A stretch of DNA of 64,000 bases from Pyxicephalus adspersus (GCF_032062135.1 NC_092862.1:62415401-62479400); one strand, 5' to 3'; positions 27,131-37,798 are shown, counted from the first letter of the stretch. The notes: generated from the sequence alone by a model not told the origin. Translations and numbers: made by a program.

Positions 27131-28197
27131 AAGTAAGCGTCTACAGATTGTATTTAATATTTAATAGATCACTCATTATTTATTGGCTATTTTCTATAAT
27201 ATTCAGATTTGGTTAGATAAATAGATAGCCTTACAATAAGGAATTCATGTCATACATTTTCCTGTACTATGTCGTTTTTATTATTAGAGTATAATCCTGT
27301 AACTTTCGCTGGTTAACATTTTTTTAAATTTCATATCACTAAAAATTTGTGTTGCTTCATTTGCTGTTTGTGCTGAAAAGAACATTTACAACTATTTACC
27401 GAATTGTATTTTTGTTAATATTTGTTGCATTATTAATATTATTGTATTTTATTAAGAAAAATATATTTTTCAAATACTAAATAGATGGTATGTTTAATTT
27501 ATTTGTTGCTGTATTTTCAGCCCCAGTGTTAACTTTATAAAAGTAAGTTTATGTTCCAACTCACTTTGGAATCAAGTGCATATATAATTAATGAATGTAC
27601 ATTCACAACAGATATATAGGTACACGAGTGTTCTGTACAGGTGAGTGAATCCATCGAATGCCTATACTTTCTGCAGCTCTCTCTGTCCTGAAATCGATTG
27701 GTTGATGTGGTGTGAATAGTATACTTCATGGCTCATTACTTATGAGCCTCTCCCAGCCTTTCTCTCTCTGAGTAATGTACACTCCTGTGTATACAATAGG
27801 GAAGCTCCATGCTCCTCTTCACTAGTTTGATAGGAGCTCTTTGCTCTCATGTAGTCATAAGACAATACCTGTGGGGCATCCCAGGAGGCCAGTATATTAT
27901 AATAAAGTAATAATAGATTTTGTCTGCAGTGTACTAATTATTTGAATGGTGAAACAGAGAACAAGAAGTCACAACTAGCAGAAGAATAGTGAAGTTTGCT
28001 GATTGTGTCTATAATAATAAGATATTCAGCGCAGCTCTAAAGCTTGTCATAACTTTGTTCTGGTTTTTTGATGAATGGCACAAAAGTTTTACCAAGAAAA
28101 TGGTGAATAGTGGACTAGATTTCCTTCATTTCTAGAGGAGGGTTAATTATGTCGGGAGTAGTTGTGCTAAACGTGGAATTAAAGATATGTATTCCTT

Positions 28198-28199
<2 letters not shown>

Positions 28200-28246
<47 letters not shown>
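28200..28246. repeat. (AT)n microsatellite
   Basis: A perfect AT run of about 47 bp; open frames on both strands here (Ile-Tyr repeats) are artefacts of it. Confidence 0.95.
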
Positions 28247-28249
<3 letters not shown>

Positions 28250-29164
28250 AAATACTGTAATAACCGGTAAAAAGTCCAAAACTGGTGCTTTTTCACATTT
28301 CCAACTGAGACTGCTTGCATTTGTAGTTCCACATTAGCTAAACGTGTTTATCCACTAATGAAGAAAAACTTGTAAAGGAAGACTGGAATAATACAAATAT
28401 GGGGTAATTACCCAGAACAACTACAAAGGTAACATGAAATTGGATTGTCTGCTTCTCTATGTCTCCAGTCCTCATGTAGTGTGTAGCTGGGTTGTAATCT
28501 CTCTATATACATACCTACCCCATTCAGTAATAGTCACATAGCATTTTGCGATTCACTTATTTTTTACTGGAAGGCAGAACACAAGATCACAAGCTCATAA
28601 CTGTTTTATAGTCAACAATCAGTGTATTTAGCACAAAGCAAACAGCGCCTGTTTTGTATTTACTGTCTGTAGATCTCCTATCAGGCATAAAGTAAGGGTT
28701 TATTGCATTAGGATTGCCTTAATAATGTACCCGGCAGTAATGTACCATTGGGATGTGTTTCATTATACAAACCATGCCTTTTGTGACAGAAAGGATGCAG
28801 GATAACAGGGGAGTGGAGGGGGGCATTGGTAAGCAAGTAAAAAAATAAGGGCATTCCACAGTAGAGGATATGGCAAAAATATTTAGGAAATGACTGCAAA
28901 TTTCATAGTAATGTGCACTGACTTACACCTAACTTTAGATTGTAATTTAGAAACATAGGGGGTCTCACAGCCCCATTATCACCATAGCACTTGACTTCAT
29001 CAATGCAGGAGATCACCCACCCCTGAGCAATAAATAGCTGGTAGTACGGGGAATGAAAGGGGGAGGCAACCTGGTGTTTATGTGGAGACTTCGGTTGCTG
29101 TAAATCTATCAACAACTCAGACAGCTAAGAACATAGTAAGTTACCTAAGCGAATTCCAGGCTTG

Positions 29165-29174
29165 TGCGCATGCG
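29165..29174. promoter_or_regulatory. NRF1-type motif TGCGCATGCG upstream of the MSILVKMGDWQ exon
   Basis: TGCGCATGCG matches the core of the NRF1 consensus and lies about 130 bp upstream of the ATG at 29302, inside a locally CpG-containing stretch. It is a plausible promoter element for the most upstream first exon. The match is seen; function is inferred. Confidence 0.4.
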
Positions 29175-29301
29175 TGCACAGGTAGCAACCAGTTCTTTAT
29201 GAGCAGGTGAGATGTTCCTGTACAGGTAAGAGAAGGATTTGTTCAAGCTGGTCGTATCAACAGGCGGATCCCTCAGTCTATCATCAGCGAGGGATTATAG
29301 G

Positions 29302-29334
29302 ATGTCCATACTGGTCAAAATGGGGGATTGGCAG
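29302..29334 (+). CDS. TFAP2A: TFAP2A alternative first coding exon, MSILVKMGDWQ form
   Basis: This exon encodes 11 residues, MSILVKMGDWQ, and ends at a strong donor (gcag/gtgagt) in phase 0, so it joins exon 2 (DRHDG...) in frame. The human AP-2 alpha isoform with this start reads MSILAKMGDWQ as I remember it, so only one residue differs. The form replaces the MLWK N-terminus and therefore lacks the IKYE motif. It is the most upstream of the three starts, about 2.4 kb before the MLWK exon, and implies its own promoter. A GCGCATGCG motif lies roughly 130 bp upstream. The predicted isoform is 433 residues. The donor, the phase and the similarity to a known isoform all support the call. Confidence 0.88.
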
Positions 29335-29882
29335 GTGAGTTATCACTCCATGATTTAAATGACATTTTCATAAGTGATTGTTTTAAATGACCTTTAGATT
29401 GTTAAAGAAAATGTATTTCTTCATTTTAATAGCACGATCGACCTTTTTTTTTAATTTTTTATATATGTATGTAGTTTACACTATTACCAGTGTGGATCTA
29501 ACTTAATAATGGAAGGCCATGGAGGTGCAGATAAATGTTTGTCTTTGTCTGTAGTCATGCACTGTTCCTGTTCATTAAAAATACGAGGCAGGTGAGGAAC
29601 AGAGCAGGCAAAACCGCCCTGAGCCACTTATTTTTCTGCAGGGTTAAGGAAGGCTGTGAGTAAACTAATAATGCCTGCATAGAATCCATACACTGTACAA
29701 ATCAGACACATTGCTATATGTTTTAGGAGAAGCTATGGATTGATCATTTATTGTTCTTGTTCTCTATACTAAAGTTTATGTGATTGTCCTTGTACATGAG
29801 GTGTACTGCATAGAATATAACTTATCTGCAATGCTTGTACTTGATAGCTTGTTCTTTTTATAAATCAATACTCTCTTCCCCA

Positions 29883-29884
<2 letters not shown>

Positions 29885-29928
<44 letters not shown>
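29885..29928. repeat. (AT)n microsatellite
   Basis: A perfect AT run of about 44 bp in the first intron of the upstream isoform. Confidence 0.95.
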
Positions 29929-29930
<2 letters not shown>

Positions 29931-30349
29931 ATTGAATTTATCATCATCTAATATGATATTGCAGGATTATTTCATTAACCCCAAGTATGATACTTAATAA
30001 TGACAGTTAATACAACATTCTTTATTTCAGTATATACAAGCATTGCATAGTAAGGCCTGCTTTGTTACCCAGGTGGTTGGCTGGTATAACTGTTTATTTT
30101 AGATATTTAGTCTTTGTTATAATAGGAATTGAGTGATTTATCTGTGACCCAGAACTTTTTATTGTATATGGTGTTTATTAATTATGTGGCCACTATTCTC
30201 CTACTGTACTTCTATCTATTTCATATCAGCTATATAGTATCATGTTATCAGTAAGTTTAGCTTTTCACAGGTCCTAATAATACACGAATTAGTCTCTGCA
30301 TCTCAATGAGCACATCACATGTAAATTTAAGAGTTTCACACTATTAGCA

Positions 30350-30640
30350 GGTCCTGGGTGCAACTGCTCCACCCAAGAAATGTTAATGATGACTTTTTAA
30401 TGCAAAGAGTATTGATCTGCTCGGTGGTGTTAAATAGTTCTTTCACACTCCTGCTAACCTTCATGCTGCTATGTTTGATCCTAACACTAATAATTCGCAT
30501 TCAATTAGCTGGGCGGTCATGGTAATCTTGTTGATGTGATGGTGGGCCTGTCTGACCTCATATGGATGGCGCTAGCTGACGCTAAAGCCCTTTTCACAGT
30601 GCTAGGCTATTAACACATCCACTAAAGGCTATTCTGAACT
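30350..30640. promoter_or_regulatory. Candidate conserved enhancer, homeodomain-rich
   Basis: This is complex, low-repetition sequence lying 1.0-1.4 kb upstream of the canonical first exon. It contains TAATAATT (30488), CAATTAGC (30502) and further TAAT-type sites, a CATATG E-box near 30559, and a GCTAGCTGACGC segment. Its composition and motif density differ from the repeat-laden flanks. Conservation is inferred and has not been tested. Confidence 0.4.
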
Positions 30641-30959
30641 TCATTTTAACATCAATGAAGTAAGAACAACTATTTGGACTAGGCAGACACTAACAAAAGA
30701 ATAAATCCGTGTCTGTAGGTTAGCAAACACACCTCCTACATCATCATGACATTGGACCTTTTTTGGATTTTATTCATTCACCCAAAGCATTGGGTGCAAG
30801 TGGCGTCTGCTGTAACAATGCTGCCTGTTTGGGTGCCTGGACATGTTCTACAAAATAAAAACACCCTGTTGTGAACACGAAACATATTGTCTTCCAGAAA
30901 GTGAATGGCACATAAGACTAAAATGTTAAGATTTAAAATATGATTTGAGAATTTATCTT

Positions 30960-31105
30960 TGCTCTAGTCGGCTGCTTGTCCCAGTTGCTCCTACTAATCC
31001 AATACAATTAGCCATTAAAATGAACCATTATACTAATGTCAAAGTGAAACTGTTCATTAGATGGTGCATAATTTTCTCATTTCACACTTTCCCAACATAT
31101 TCAGA
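30960..31105. promoter_or_regulatory. Candidate regulatory block near the canonical promoter
   Basis: It contains TAATCC (30995, bicoid/OTX-type), CAATTAGCCATTAAAATG (31006) and another ATTAG-type site close together, 0.6-0.75 kb upstream of the MLWK start codon. The sequence is non-repetitive. The enhancer role is inferred from motif density and position. Confidence 0.35.
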
Positions 31106-31419
31106 CACTCAAGTAGAATATCAAGTAGGACATGGGCTCAAAAAAGGGAAACTGCGTACATCAAAATCAGTTATTAAAAAGAAAAGAAGAGTTTCTAATG
31201 TTTGGTTTTAAAATCCTTATGATTTATCAAATAAGTTTATTTGGAGCATGGGAATAACCTTATTTAACAGGCTTGCTGCTATCCTAAAATTTGCCTAGTG
31301 GTAATAATAATCCAAATCCAAAACAGATTAGTTATTTTTTTATTAATTCTGTTCGTTATTTAGTTGGAAATCTTATTGCTTGTTCTGTGACCCATGTATT
31401 AAACAGATGATAGTAGAAT

Positions 31420-31704
31420 TGCACTATTGGTTTGGTCAGATTTTTTTCCACCCTGTAGCTGAGTCCTTCAGAGCAGGTTCTTATGTCACCTAGAATTGGG
31501 CTATTGTTGATATGCTAATAAGGTACTTAGGCTTGTTGGTGAGAAGCAGAGGAAAAAAAAGCCTCAACTTTCCACCATTAGAGGGAGATATCAGAGCACC
31601 AGACACTGCAGCAGCCTCACTCTTTCTGTACAACACACTGGGGCTCCAGACTTTTGTGGGAACAAGAGAGAAAAGCGAATTTCTCTTCCCAAAAGCTCAT
31701 GAAA
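31420..31704 (+). promoter_or_regulatory. TFAP2A: Probable promoter and 5' UTR of the MLWK exon
   Basis: This stretch directly precedes the canonical start codon and is less AT-rich than the DNA around it. It includes an A-rich run near 31553 and a CAG-rich segment (31595-31620). I see no convincing TATA box at a proper distance. The boundaries of promoter and UTR are inferred from position only, and the transcription start cannot be fixed from sequence. Confidence 0.45.
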
Positions 31705-31749
31705 ATGCTTTGGAAACTGACGGACAATATTAAATATGAAGATTGTGAG
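31705..31749 (+). CDS. TFAP2A: TFAP2A first coding exon, MLWKLTDNIKYEDCE form (canonical)
   Basis: This exon encodes 15 residues, MLWKLTDNIKYEDCE, identical to the canonical human N-terminus as I know it. The donor is gag/gtaagc in phase 0. It carries the psi-K-x-E motif I9-K10-Y11-E12, which in AP-2 alpha is the reported SUMO acceptor (Lys10). I start at 31705 (context gaaaATGc, A at -3) to match the canonical protein. Another in-frame ATG lies two codons upstream at 31699, which would add Met-Lys. With exons 2-7 this form gives 437 residues. The A/G-rich stretch upstream (31540-31700) is likely 5' UTR. Confidence 0.95.
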
Positions 31750-32599
31750 GTAAGCTCCAGGAGCCTGAGATCATATTTTATACACAGATTACAAACTTGT
31801 CCCAGACTTGCAAAGAAAAAGGGGTATCCTGATCCCTATGCATGATAGACTTCCAAACTGCCTATTCTTATTCTCTCATAGCAAATAATCATTATTGCCT
31901 GGTATATCATTGAGATCTCACTAACTGACTTTACACACACATATATAAATCAGAAATGTGTTACTTTTAACACATTGTATAATTTTACAAACTGGGCTTT
32001 ATTTTAATAATACTTCTACACTATGAATTAAGTTAAGTTTAATTAAGTTTAACATCACAAATCTAGCTCATTATAAAGTATATGCTTTTAATATTTTAGT
32101 TACATTAATGTGTTTTTTATAGTTTATTTTATTTGATCGCTTTTGTTATTGTAAATTGAATATGCGATTTAAAGAAAATGTGAATTTGTAGTTTGACCAT
32201 ATGGTTTGTGTGCTTTATAGAGAGACACAAATGTGTGTACAGAGAGGCAGGCAAGGTCGGTGTGAATATGGATCATTGTCTTGTTAGGACTTGCAGGGCA
32301 GAGGGTTGGGAGGATTCCCCAAGTGGTCGGGGCAGTTTGTTTCCATGGACAGTTCAGACTTGTCTTTTTATCCTGTTGTAAATCTTTAGTGTGTCAGTGG
32401 ACATAACCAGCACTTAACTACACACCAAAGAATTGATGGTTTGCTGTTTTATTGTGTAAAGTTTTGTATTTCCTTTTATGTTTTTTTACATTTGCTGCAA
32501 TCACATGACATTTTGTAAAAGGATTAGCCGCCTTTGCTAAAAATAATAATTAGTTCTAAGTAAGATGCAGAATATGTAGCCAGTCGATAGTATCATGAT

Positions 32600-33300
32600 T
32601 CCCATGTGTCAGTGGATGAGCACAGAGCAAAAAAAAAGGCAAAAACTTCGCCCAGCTCCAGCCCAGAGCCTGTAATCTCGCTTTCAAAGTGAGATTAAAG
32701 CTTTATTTTGTTAGGTGTGCATAGTTCTGTAGGGACATGCAGGCGGTAGATGACTGTTGTTATTCTAACCCTAGCCAGCTCTGTAAAGTTGAGCATGTAA
32801 TATTTTGGAGGAGTTGTTTGCTGGAGTTGTAGAGCCAGTCGGACTGGTTTGTATAGAGAGAGCCAGGATCGGGCGGAAGGGAGGCAGCTGCAGACCCTGG
32901 CCGAGTTTTGCTGGACAGGAGCTGTCCATAGACATCCTTGCTATGGAGAACCTTGAGCGCTAGGAAGGAGAGGAACCGTCGAGTCTTTGGCCAGCCAGCC
33001 AACATCTGGACTCTGGATCTCGAATGAAGGACAGGAAATCAAAGCTACACAATAAGAACAAAGTTCCCCAGCTCCCTTCCGGGACCTGCATGCTCCCACA
33101 AGCATTTCTACTGCTGCTGACTCCCAATCTGCTGCCCCTGTTTGTCTGAGCCACAAGAACAGGAGAACTCATCTGGATGTCTAGGAAAAAAAACCTTCTT
33201 TTTTTGAGGTTTAATTAGAGAGATTCCTGGATCTGCCTGACAGTTGTTGGGAATAGGAAGCTGCTTTGTGAACTGTGGTTGTTGTGGTTGGAGCCCATCG
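32600..33300 (+). promoter_or_regulatory. TFAP2A: GC-richer putative promoter / 5' UTR block between first exons
   Basis: This block is visibly richer in G and C than the surrounding AT-rich intronic DNA. It contains CAG/CTG-rich and GGAG-rich stretches and lies between the MLWK and MLVHSFSAM exons. Placement suggests promoter or untranslated leader sequence for the downstream first exon. No start site, TATA box or initiator can be assigned with confidence. Short open frames here on both strands look incidental. Confidence 0.4.
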
Positions 33301-33304
33301 GGCT

Positions 33305-33460
33305 ATGGATCAGGTTCAGAGGACAGGAGATCCGGGCCCCTCGGATACAGACATGAAAAGCAAAGGGCCGGATAGCACAGAGAGCCTTCCCATTCCCAGC
33401 AGCAAGAGAAGAACCTCAGAAATGCCAACGGCATATCCAGGATATTCCCAGGATTCCCAG
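33305..33460 (+). CDS. Possible additional first exon or upstream reading frame of TFAP2A
   Basis: An ATG at 33305 opens 52 codons (MDQVQRTGDPGPSDTDMKSK onward, ending GYSQDSQ) to 33460, where a GT (cccag/gtgcca) falls exactly in phase 0, as at the three accepted first exons. Splicing here would fuse ...QDSQ to DRHDG of exon 2 in frame. The segment is hydrophilic and rich in Ser, Pro and Lys. Against it, the donor is weak after position +2, and a homopolymer tract follows immediately (T run then C run, 33471-33493). I do not recognise this peptide. It could instead be 5' UTR of the MLVHSFSAM transcript with an incidental open frame. Confidence 0.3.
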
Positions 33461-33470
33461 GTGCCAATCC

Positions 33471-33493
33471 CTTTTTTTTTTACCCCCCCCCCC
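33471..33493 (+). repeat. Adjacent T and C homopolymer runs
   Basis: About eleven T, one A, then about eleven C. It directly follows the possible extra exon and could serve as a slippage-prone tract or hinder assembly. Confidence 0.9.
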
Positions 33494-34169
33494 TTCATCC
33501 CTTCTTTTCTGTCACTGGCTGATCCCTATACTCTACAGCTCTTTCACTTTTCATGCCCTGCAACCTTTAAAATGTCCCCCCTTCCCTGTGATTCGCCAGC
33601 CAACCCCCTCTCTCCTTCACTCACTCGTGTCTCTCCCTCTTTTCCACCCCCTCCACCTCTCTGATTAGATACACTGATTCTTCATTCAATGGACGTCATT
33701 TAGAACAGGGCTCTGCCTTGAGTTGCTTTGCTCGGTTCACGCTCGATTTCCAACCATTCTTCCTTTATTAAGTATTGGTGTAATATTAATAGTCATGAAT
33801 ATCTGCTATTAGGGCTGGGAGGAAGGCAGCTCATTGCTAGCAAGCCCAGCACCGCTACACAAGTCCAGAAGAGAGAAGAGAGTCAACAAGGATTAAGGAG
33901 CCCAGCATTAAACATAGAAAAAAAACTTTGTATTTAGCATCTAAGCCAGACAGTGATTTTTTTCTCCCCAGCATCAAATGAAGAATTTATTCCAGTTCTG
34001 ATGGATTATGGTGTTTGGTGGCTTCTTATCAATCCTGGGCGCTATGATTTTCTAGTAATAATATTCTAGTGCTGGCTATTTTGTAGCACCTACTTCTCTT
34101 TTATCCTGCTTGCTATAGAGCTTTATTTTTTCTCTTTTCTACCTTGATTGGTAACACTATTCTGCACTG

Positions 34170-34196
34170 ATGTTAGTTCACAGTTTTTCCGCTATG
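34170..34196 (+). CDS. TFAP2A: TFAP2A alternative first coding exon, MLVHSFSAM form
   Basis: This exon encodes nine residues, MLVHSFSAM, followed by a donor (gctatg/gtgagt) in phase 0. The same short N-terminus is known for an AP-2 alpha isoform, and AP-2 epsilon starts in a related way (MLVHTYSAM, from memory). That makes chance an unlikely explanation. It is the most downstream first exon, only 791 bp before exon 2. The isoform would be 431 residues and lacks the Lys10 SUMO motif. The roughly 1 kb upstream is partly pyrimidine-rich and may hold its promoter and 5' UTR. Confidence 0.92.
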
Positions 34197-34850
34197 GTGA
34201 GTTTTTATTATATATTGTTTTATTTTTCCTTTTTTTATTGTTTGTATTTTTTTATTGTTGTTTAGGCTAAAAATGTTTTACGTTTCCGCTTTGACTTCTA
34301 TTTATATTTATTAGTCTGGTTCCCTGATTTTTTATGACTGCTATTACCTGACATGCGATTTTATCCAATACATCCTGTGTTTTCTCGGTGATCAAATAAG
34401 ACTTTAATATTTTAAAACGTCTAGAATGTGTTGGTTCCCAGCTAAACTTAAACATATGCTTGGCTGGTATGCCCTTTAATGTAATGCATACTTCTCCCTA
34501 ACCTATCTATCCGGCATGTGTGATTGGAAAAATGTTGGTGTACTTATTTTACATTGACCACATTAACGGGTGGAACAGCATTAGAGTTAATGTCTTTTTC
34601 TAGAAATAGGTTATTATGTGGGCGAAGCGACCTGTATAGCTTGTAGAAGGTGCAGTATGCTGGCAAAACACACAAGAAACAAGGATTTGTCATTTACATC
34701 AAAACAAACCATTATGGAGGAATGGCTAAACATTATGTACATGTGCATGCTTATGTGTGTGTCAGGAGACTTGGTAGATTCTTCAAATATTTCGTTTGAA
34801 TTCGTCTATATTTTTTGCACAATTTTGCAAATAAATGGGAATGATCAACT

Positions 34851-34874
34851 ATATATATATATATATATATATTT
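34851..34874. repeat. (AT)n microsatellite
   Basis: A short AT run with imperfect TTTATTTAT extension to about 34900. Confidence 0.9.
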
Positions 34875-34987
34875 ATTTATATATATATTTATTATATATT
34901 ATTTTTATTTAAATATGTATTGGTAGATATGCGACTTTTGCTTTGTTAGGAATTGATTTTTAATGTTTCTATTCTCTCTTCTTTTAG

Positions 34988-35428
<441 letters not shown>

Positions 35429-35839
35429 TGATTTCCTAGTTCTCACCTCCTGACAGACAGCATTCCCTATTATTTGCTCCCTATTCTCCCTTTGAGGGCC
35501 CTGCTGTGTACATGACTTTCCAAAAGATATGTCATCCTAGCCCACACCAAACAACAGTCCTGTACAGCTGGGTCCTTTTCTTATATGTGGGCTATGAAGG
35601 CAGATCTGATGACTGAATGGAATCTGGCAGAACAATCCCTTGTAAAGGACCCAGACAGGATGGATGTGTTGTGTAATAAATAATCTGTCCCTTATAATTA
35701 AGGAAATGGCATGCAGGAGCAATCTAATACAGCCCAGCCCCTACCTGCAGCTGGCAAGCCTGAAAGACATAACAAATGAAAGTGAGATATATTAAAATCC
35801 CCCTTTTCCATTTTTAACACATTATAGGCAATACGTCAT

Positions 35840-36100
35840 TAGAGAGCTCGCAGACCCCATCAGGGCCACCTATTCCACTTCTATCGAATTAAGTATGTGA
35901 GGGAGAAAATTGAACAATAAATTATTGGAGCCTAATTCGGTTACCAATAGGTGCAATTAAAATGTTTTGCAATTAAACATGACATTGATCATTCATGAAA
36001 AAAGGCAAGACGAGGCATATCAACAGCAGCTCATTTCAAATGTAACCTTGACACATCCTACATTTTGGCTTTAGTGAAACACATGGATAATCTGTCTCTA
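35840..36100. promoter_or_regulatory. Candidate intronic enhancer with paired SOX-like sites
   Basis: The near-palindrome GAACAATAAATTATTGG (35912-35928) presents two SOX-type ACAAT/ATTGT-like half sites in opposite orientation. Several CAATTAAA/GCAATTAA homeodomain-type sites follow within 70 bp. The region has no recognised repeat. SOXE factors act together with TFAP2A in neural crest, which makes the arrangement plausible; the function is inferred. Confidence 0.35.
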
Positions 36101-37039
36101 GAACATTTCCTCACCGTCCAAAATACTTCCAAAATCTAGGATTCGGTATGACTGTGAAATAAGTGCTGACAGTTTAACGATTACGAATTCATACATTTTA
36201 TATCAAACATGACTTTGTTGCACAATATAATCGTTTGGATTTATTTGTTTTAATGTTTCCTCATCTAGATACAGTGTAACTTGTTGTTGCTAAAATTGTA
36301 ACTTGGGAAAAAAAAGTATAAATAGATGGAGGTTTGAATTGAATAGTGTTTAAATGCTGTCATTTAATCCTGGTACTATGGCATATGTGGATTTATTTAT
36401 TGGGAAATTGGGAAAATACCCGCCTAGGGTAAAATGAACGAATTTGAAGAACAGAGGCAGCTTCAAGCTATTAATTCATTATTTTATTGTTATAATGACC
36501 TGTCAATGGTTTGATCATATAGATTAGCATTGAGGAACCGGCTCGTGTATGTGGAATGCTCACACATCACCGGGGGCAATAGAGAGATATGGGTGGTTAT
36601 TTAGGATTAACTTGATGTTTTAGCTATTATTTACACTGCTTGTTTGTTCAGTGTTGCTACTGAGCGTTTAAACGGCTATAAATGCTAATAAACTGCAAAG
36701 ACAATGCTGTCAGAAAATAACTGGGATTAAATGGTTTGCTGAAAAGCAGAAAGAACCCAATTTCCTACCCCTAGCTGTGTCTGTTATCTTTTTGGAACTA
36801 GCGATGGGTTGAAATGAGGAAGATTTCAGAAATAAGTTAATGATCCCTTAGCACTATGGGCTATTTCGATGTAAATCCTTGGTGCAGCCCAAATCAAAGT
36901 ATTTTTTCCCTCAGCAAGTCTAGTTTATGGGTTGAGTGAGCCAGCATAAAGAGATCATATTTCCCCATATACTTAAAACAGAGAACTAGACTAGTCATTT
37001 CTGAACATTTCTCAATTTAATTATGCTTAAATGCAGGAG

Positions 37040-37280
37040 CACTTTAGGCAAGTTACAAATGAGAGCATTGAGTATAATAAAACCCGTAATAAACCAACTT
37101 AGTACCATCCACCCGGAATCATTGAGATCAGGCGCAATTAACACGAGCATAAATCCAGAACCGAGTGGAAAATGTTACGATCGGTATTATTTTGGCGATT
37201 TAAAGAGATTCCTTAACACAGTGGGTCAGAACCGACGCGCTGACAGTTGCCATTATGTGCAACGCCATTGCTATTGTCTG
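37040..37280. promoter_or_regulatory. Candidate intronic conserved block, CpG-containing
   Basis: This block carries several CpGs (ccgga, gatcgg, gacgcgc, caacgcc) in an otherwise CpG-poor intron, and sites such as GCAATTAACA and CCATTGCTATTGTC. An 89-codon open frame crosses it, but it has no splice structure or recognisable protein similarity. I read it as non-coding conserved sequence, with modest confidence. Confidence 0.3.
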
Positions 37281-37746
37281 CGATATATCTAACTCTAACG
37301 AATTGATTTCAAATTTTCTGTTTTATATATATATTTTAAATTTAGTTTGCAAAAACATTAATAACACAGTGTATTAGGCCCATCGTTTATCTCAGCATAG
37401 GAAGAGGGGCCCTTTAAGGGACCTCCTCATCACACAATTAGGAATGCGTTACATTTTATGGTTCCACATCAATTTCTGCTGATCTCTCTTAATCTTACAT
37501 CGTCTGAGAGCATATTTCCGGTCCTCCTTACAATATGAAAGCTGTTTAAGCATAAGTGAGTTATGATGGCAGAATGTTCCAAGAAGTCCCATTTATTTGT
37601 GTTCCTAGGTGGCACAGCACAGATAGAATGATAACACTCCCAAAGTACTATGCAGGGGCAGCATGTCCCCTTATGACAGAAGACTTACAGTTTCCTCTTC
37701 CTTTGTTATGACAGTGCTTTAAAACATTTATGTGTTTCTGTTTCAG

Positions 37747-37798
37747 CATGTAGAAGATCCAGGTATCAACATCGCAGATCAAACTGTAATTAAGAAAG
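37747..37798 (+). CDS. TFAP2A: TFAP2A exon 3 (52 nt linker exon)
   Basis: This exon of 52 nt encodes HVEDPGINIADQTVIKK plus the first base of a Gly codon. It links the activation region to the central domain, residues 161-178. The acceptor is tttcag. The donor is ag/gtaggc with phase 1. The length matches the exon 3 size I know for mammalian TFAP2A. The human sequence has Pro where this copy has Ala in INIADQ (from memory). It is too short to be called by open-frame length and is recognised by family similarity and phase. Confidence 0.94.

Larger units (their letters stand above)
29335..31419 (+). other. TFAP2A: First intron segment between MSILVKMGDWQ and MLWK exons
   Basis: This is intronic for the upstream isoform and promoter-proximal for the MLWK isoform. 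It holds an (AT)n array (29885-29928) and two blocks rich in homeodomain-type sites (30350-30640 and 30960-31105), listed separately. The rest is AT-rich with nothing recognisable. Confidence 0.7.
31750..34987 (+). other. TFAP2A: Intron 1 of the MLWK isoform
   Basis: It runs from the gtaagc donor to the ttttag acceptor. It contains the GC-richer block at 32600-33300, the possible extra exon at 33305-33460, the MLVHSFSAM exon, and an (AT)n array at 34851-34874. Remaining parts are AT-rich and unremarkable. Confidence 0.85.

Noticed and set aside
28147..28337. Open frames on both strands
   Set aside because: They are Ile-Tyr translations of an (AT)n array.
37023..37292. An 89-codon frame in intron 2
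   Set aside because: No splice sites in phase with the neighbouring exons and no known protein; read as a possible non-coding element.
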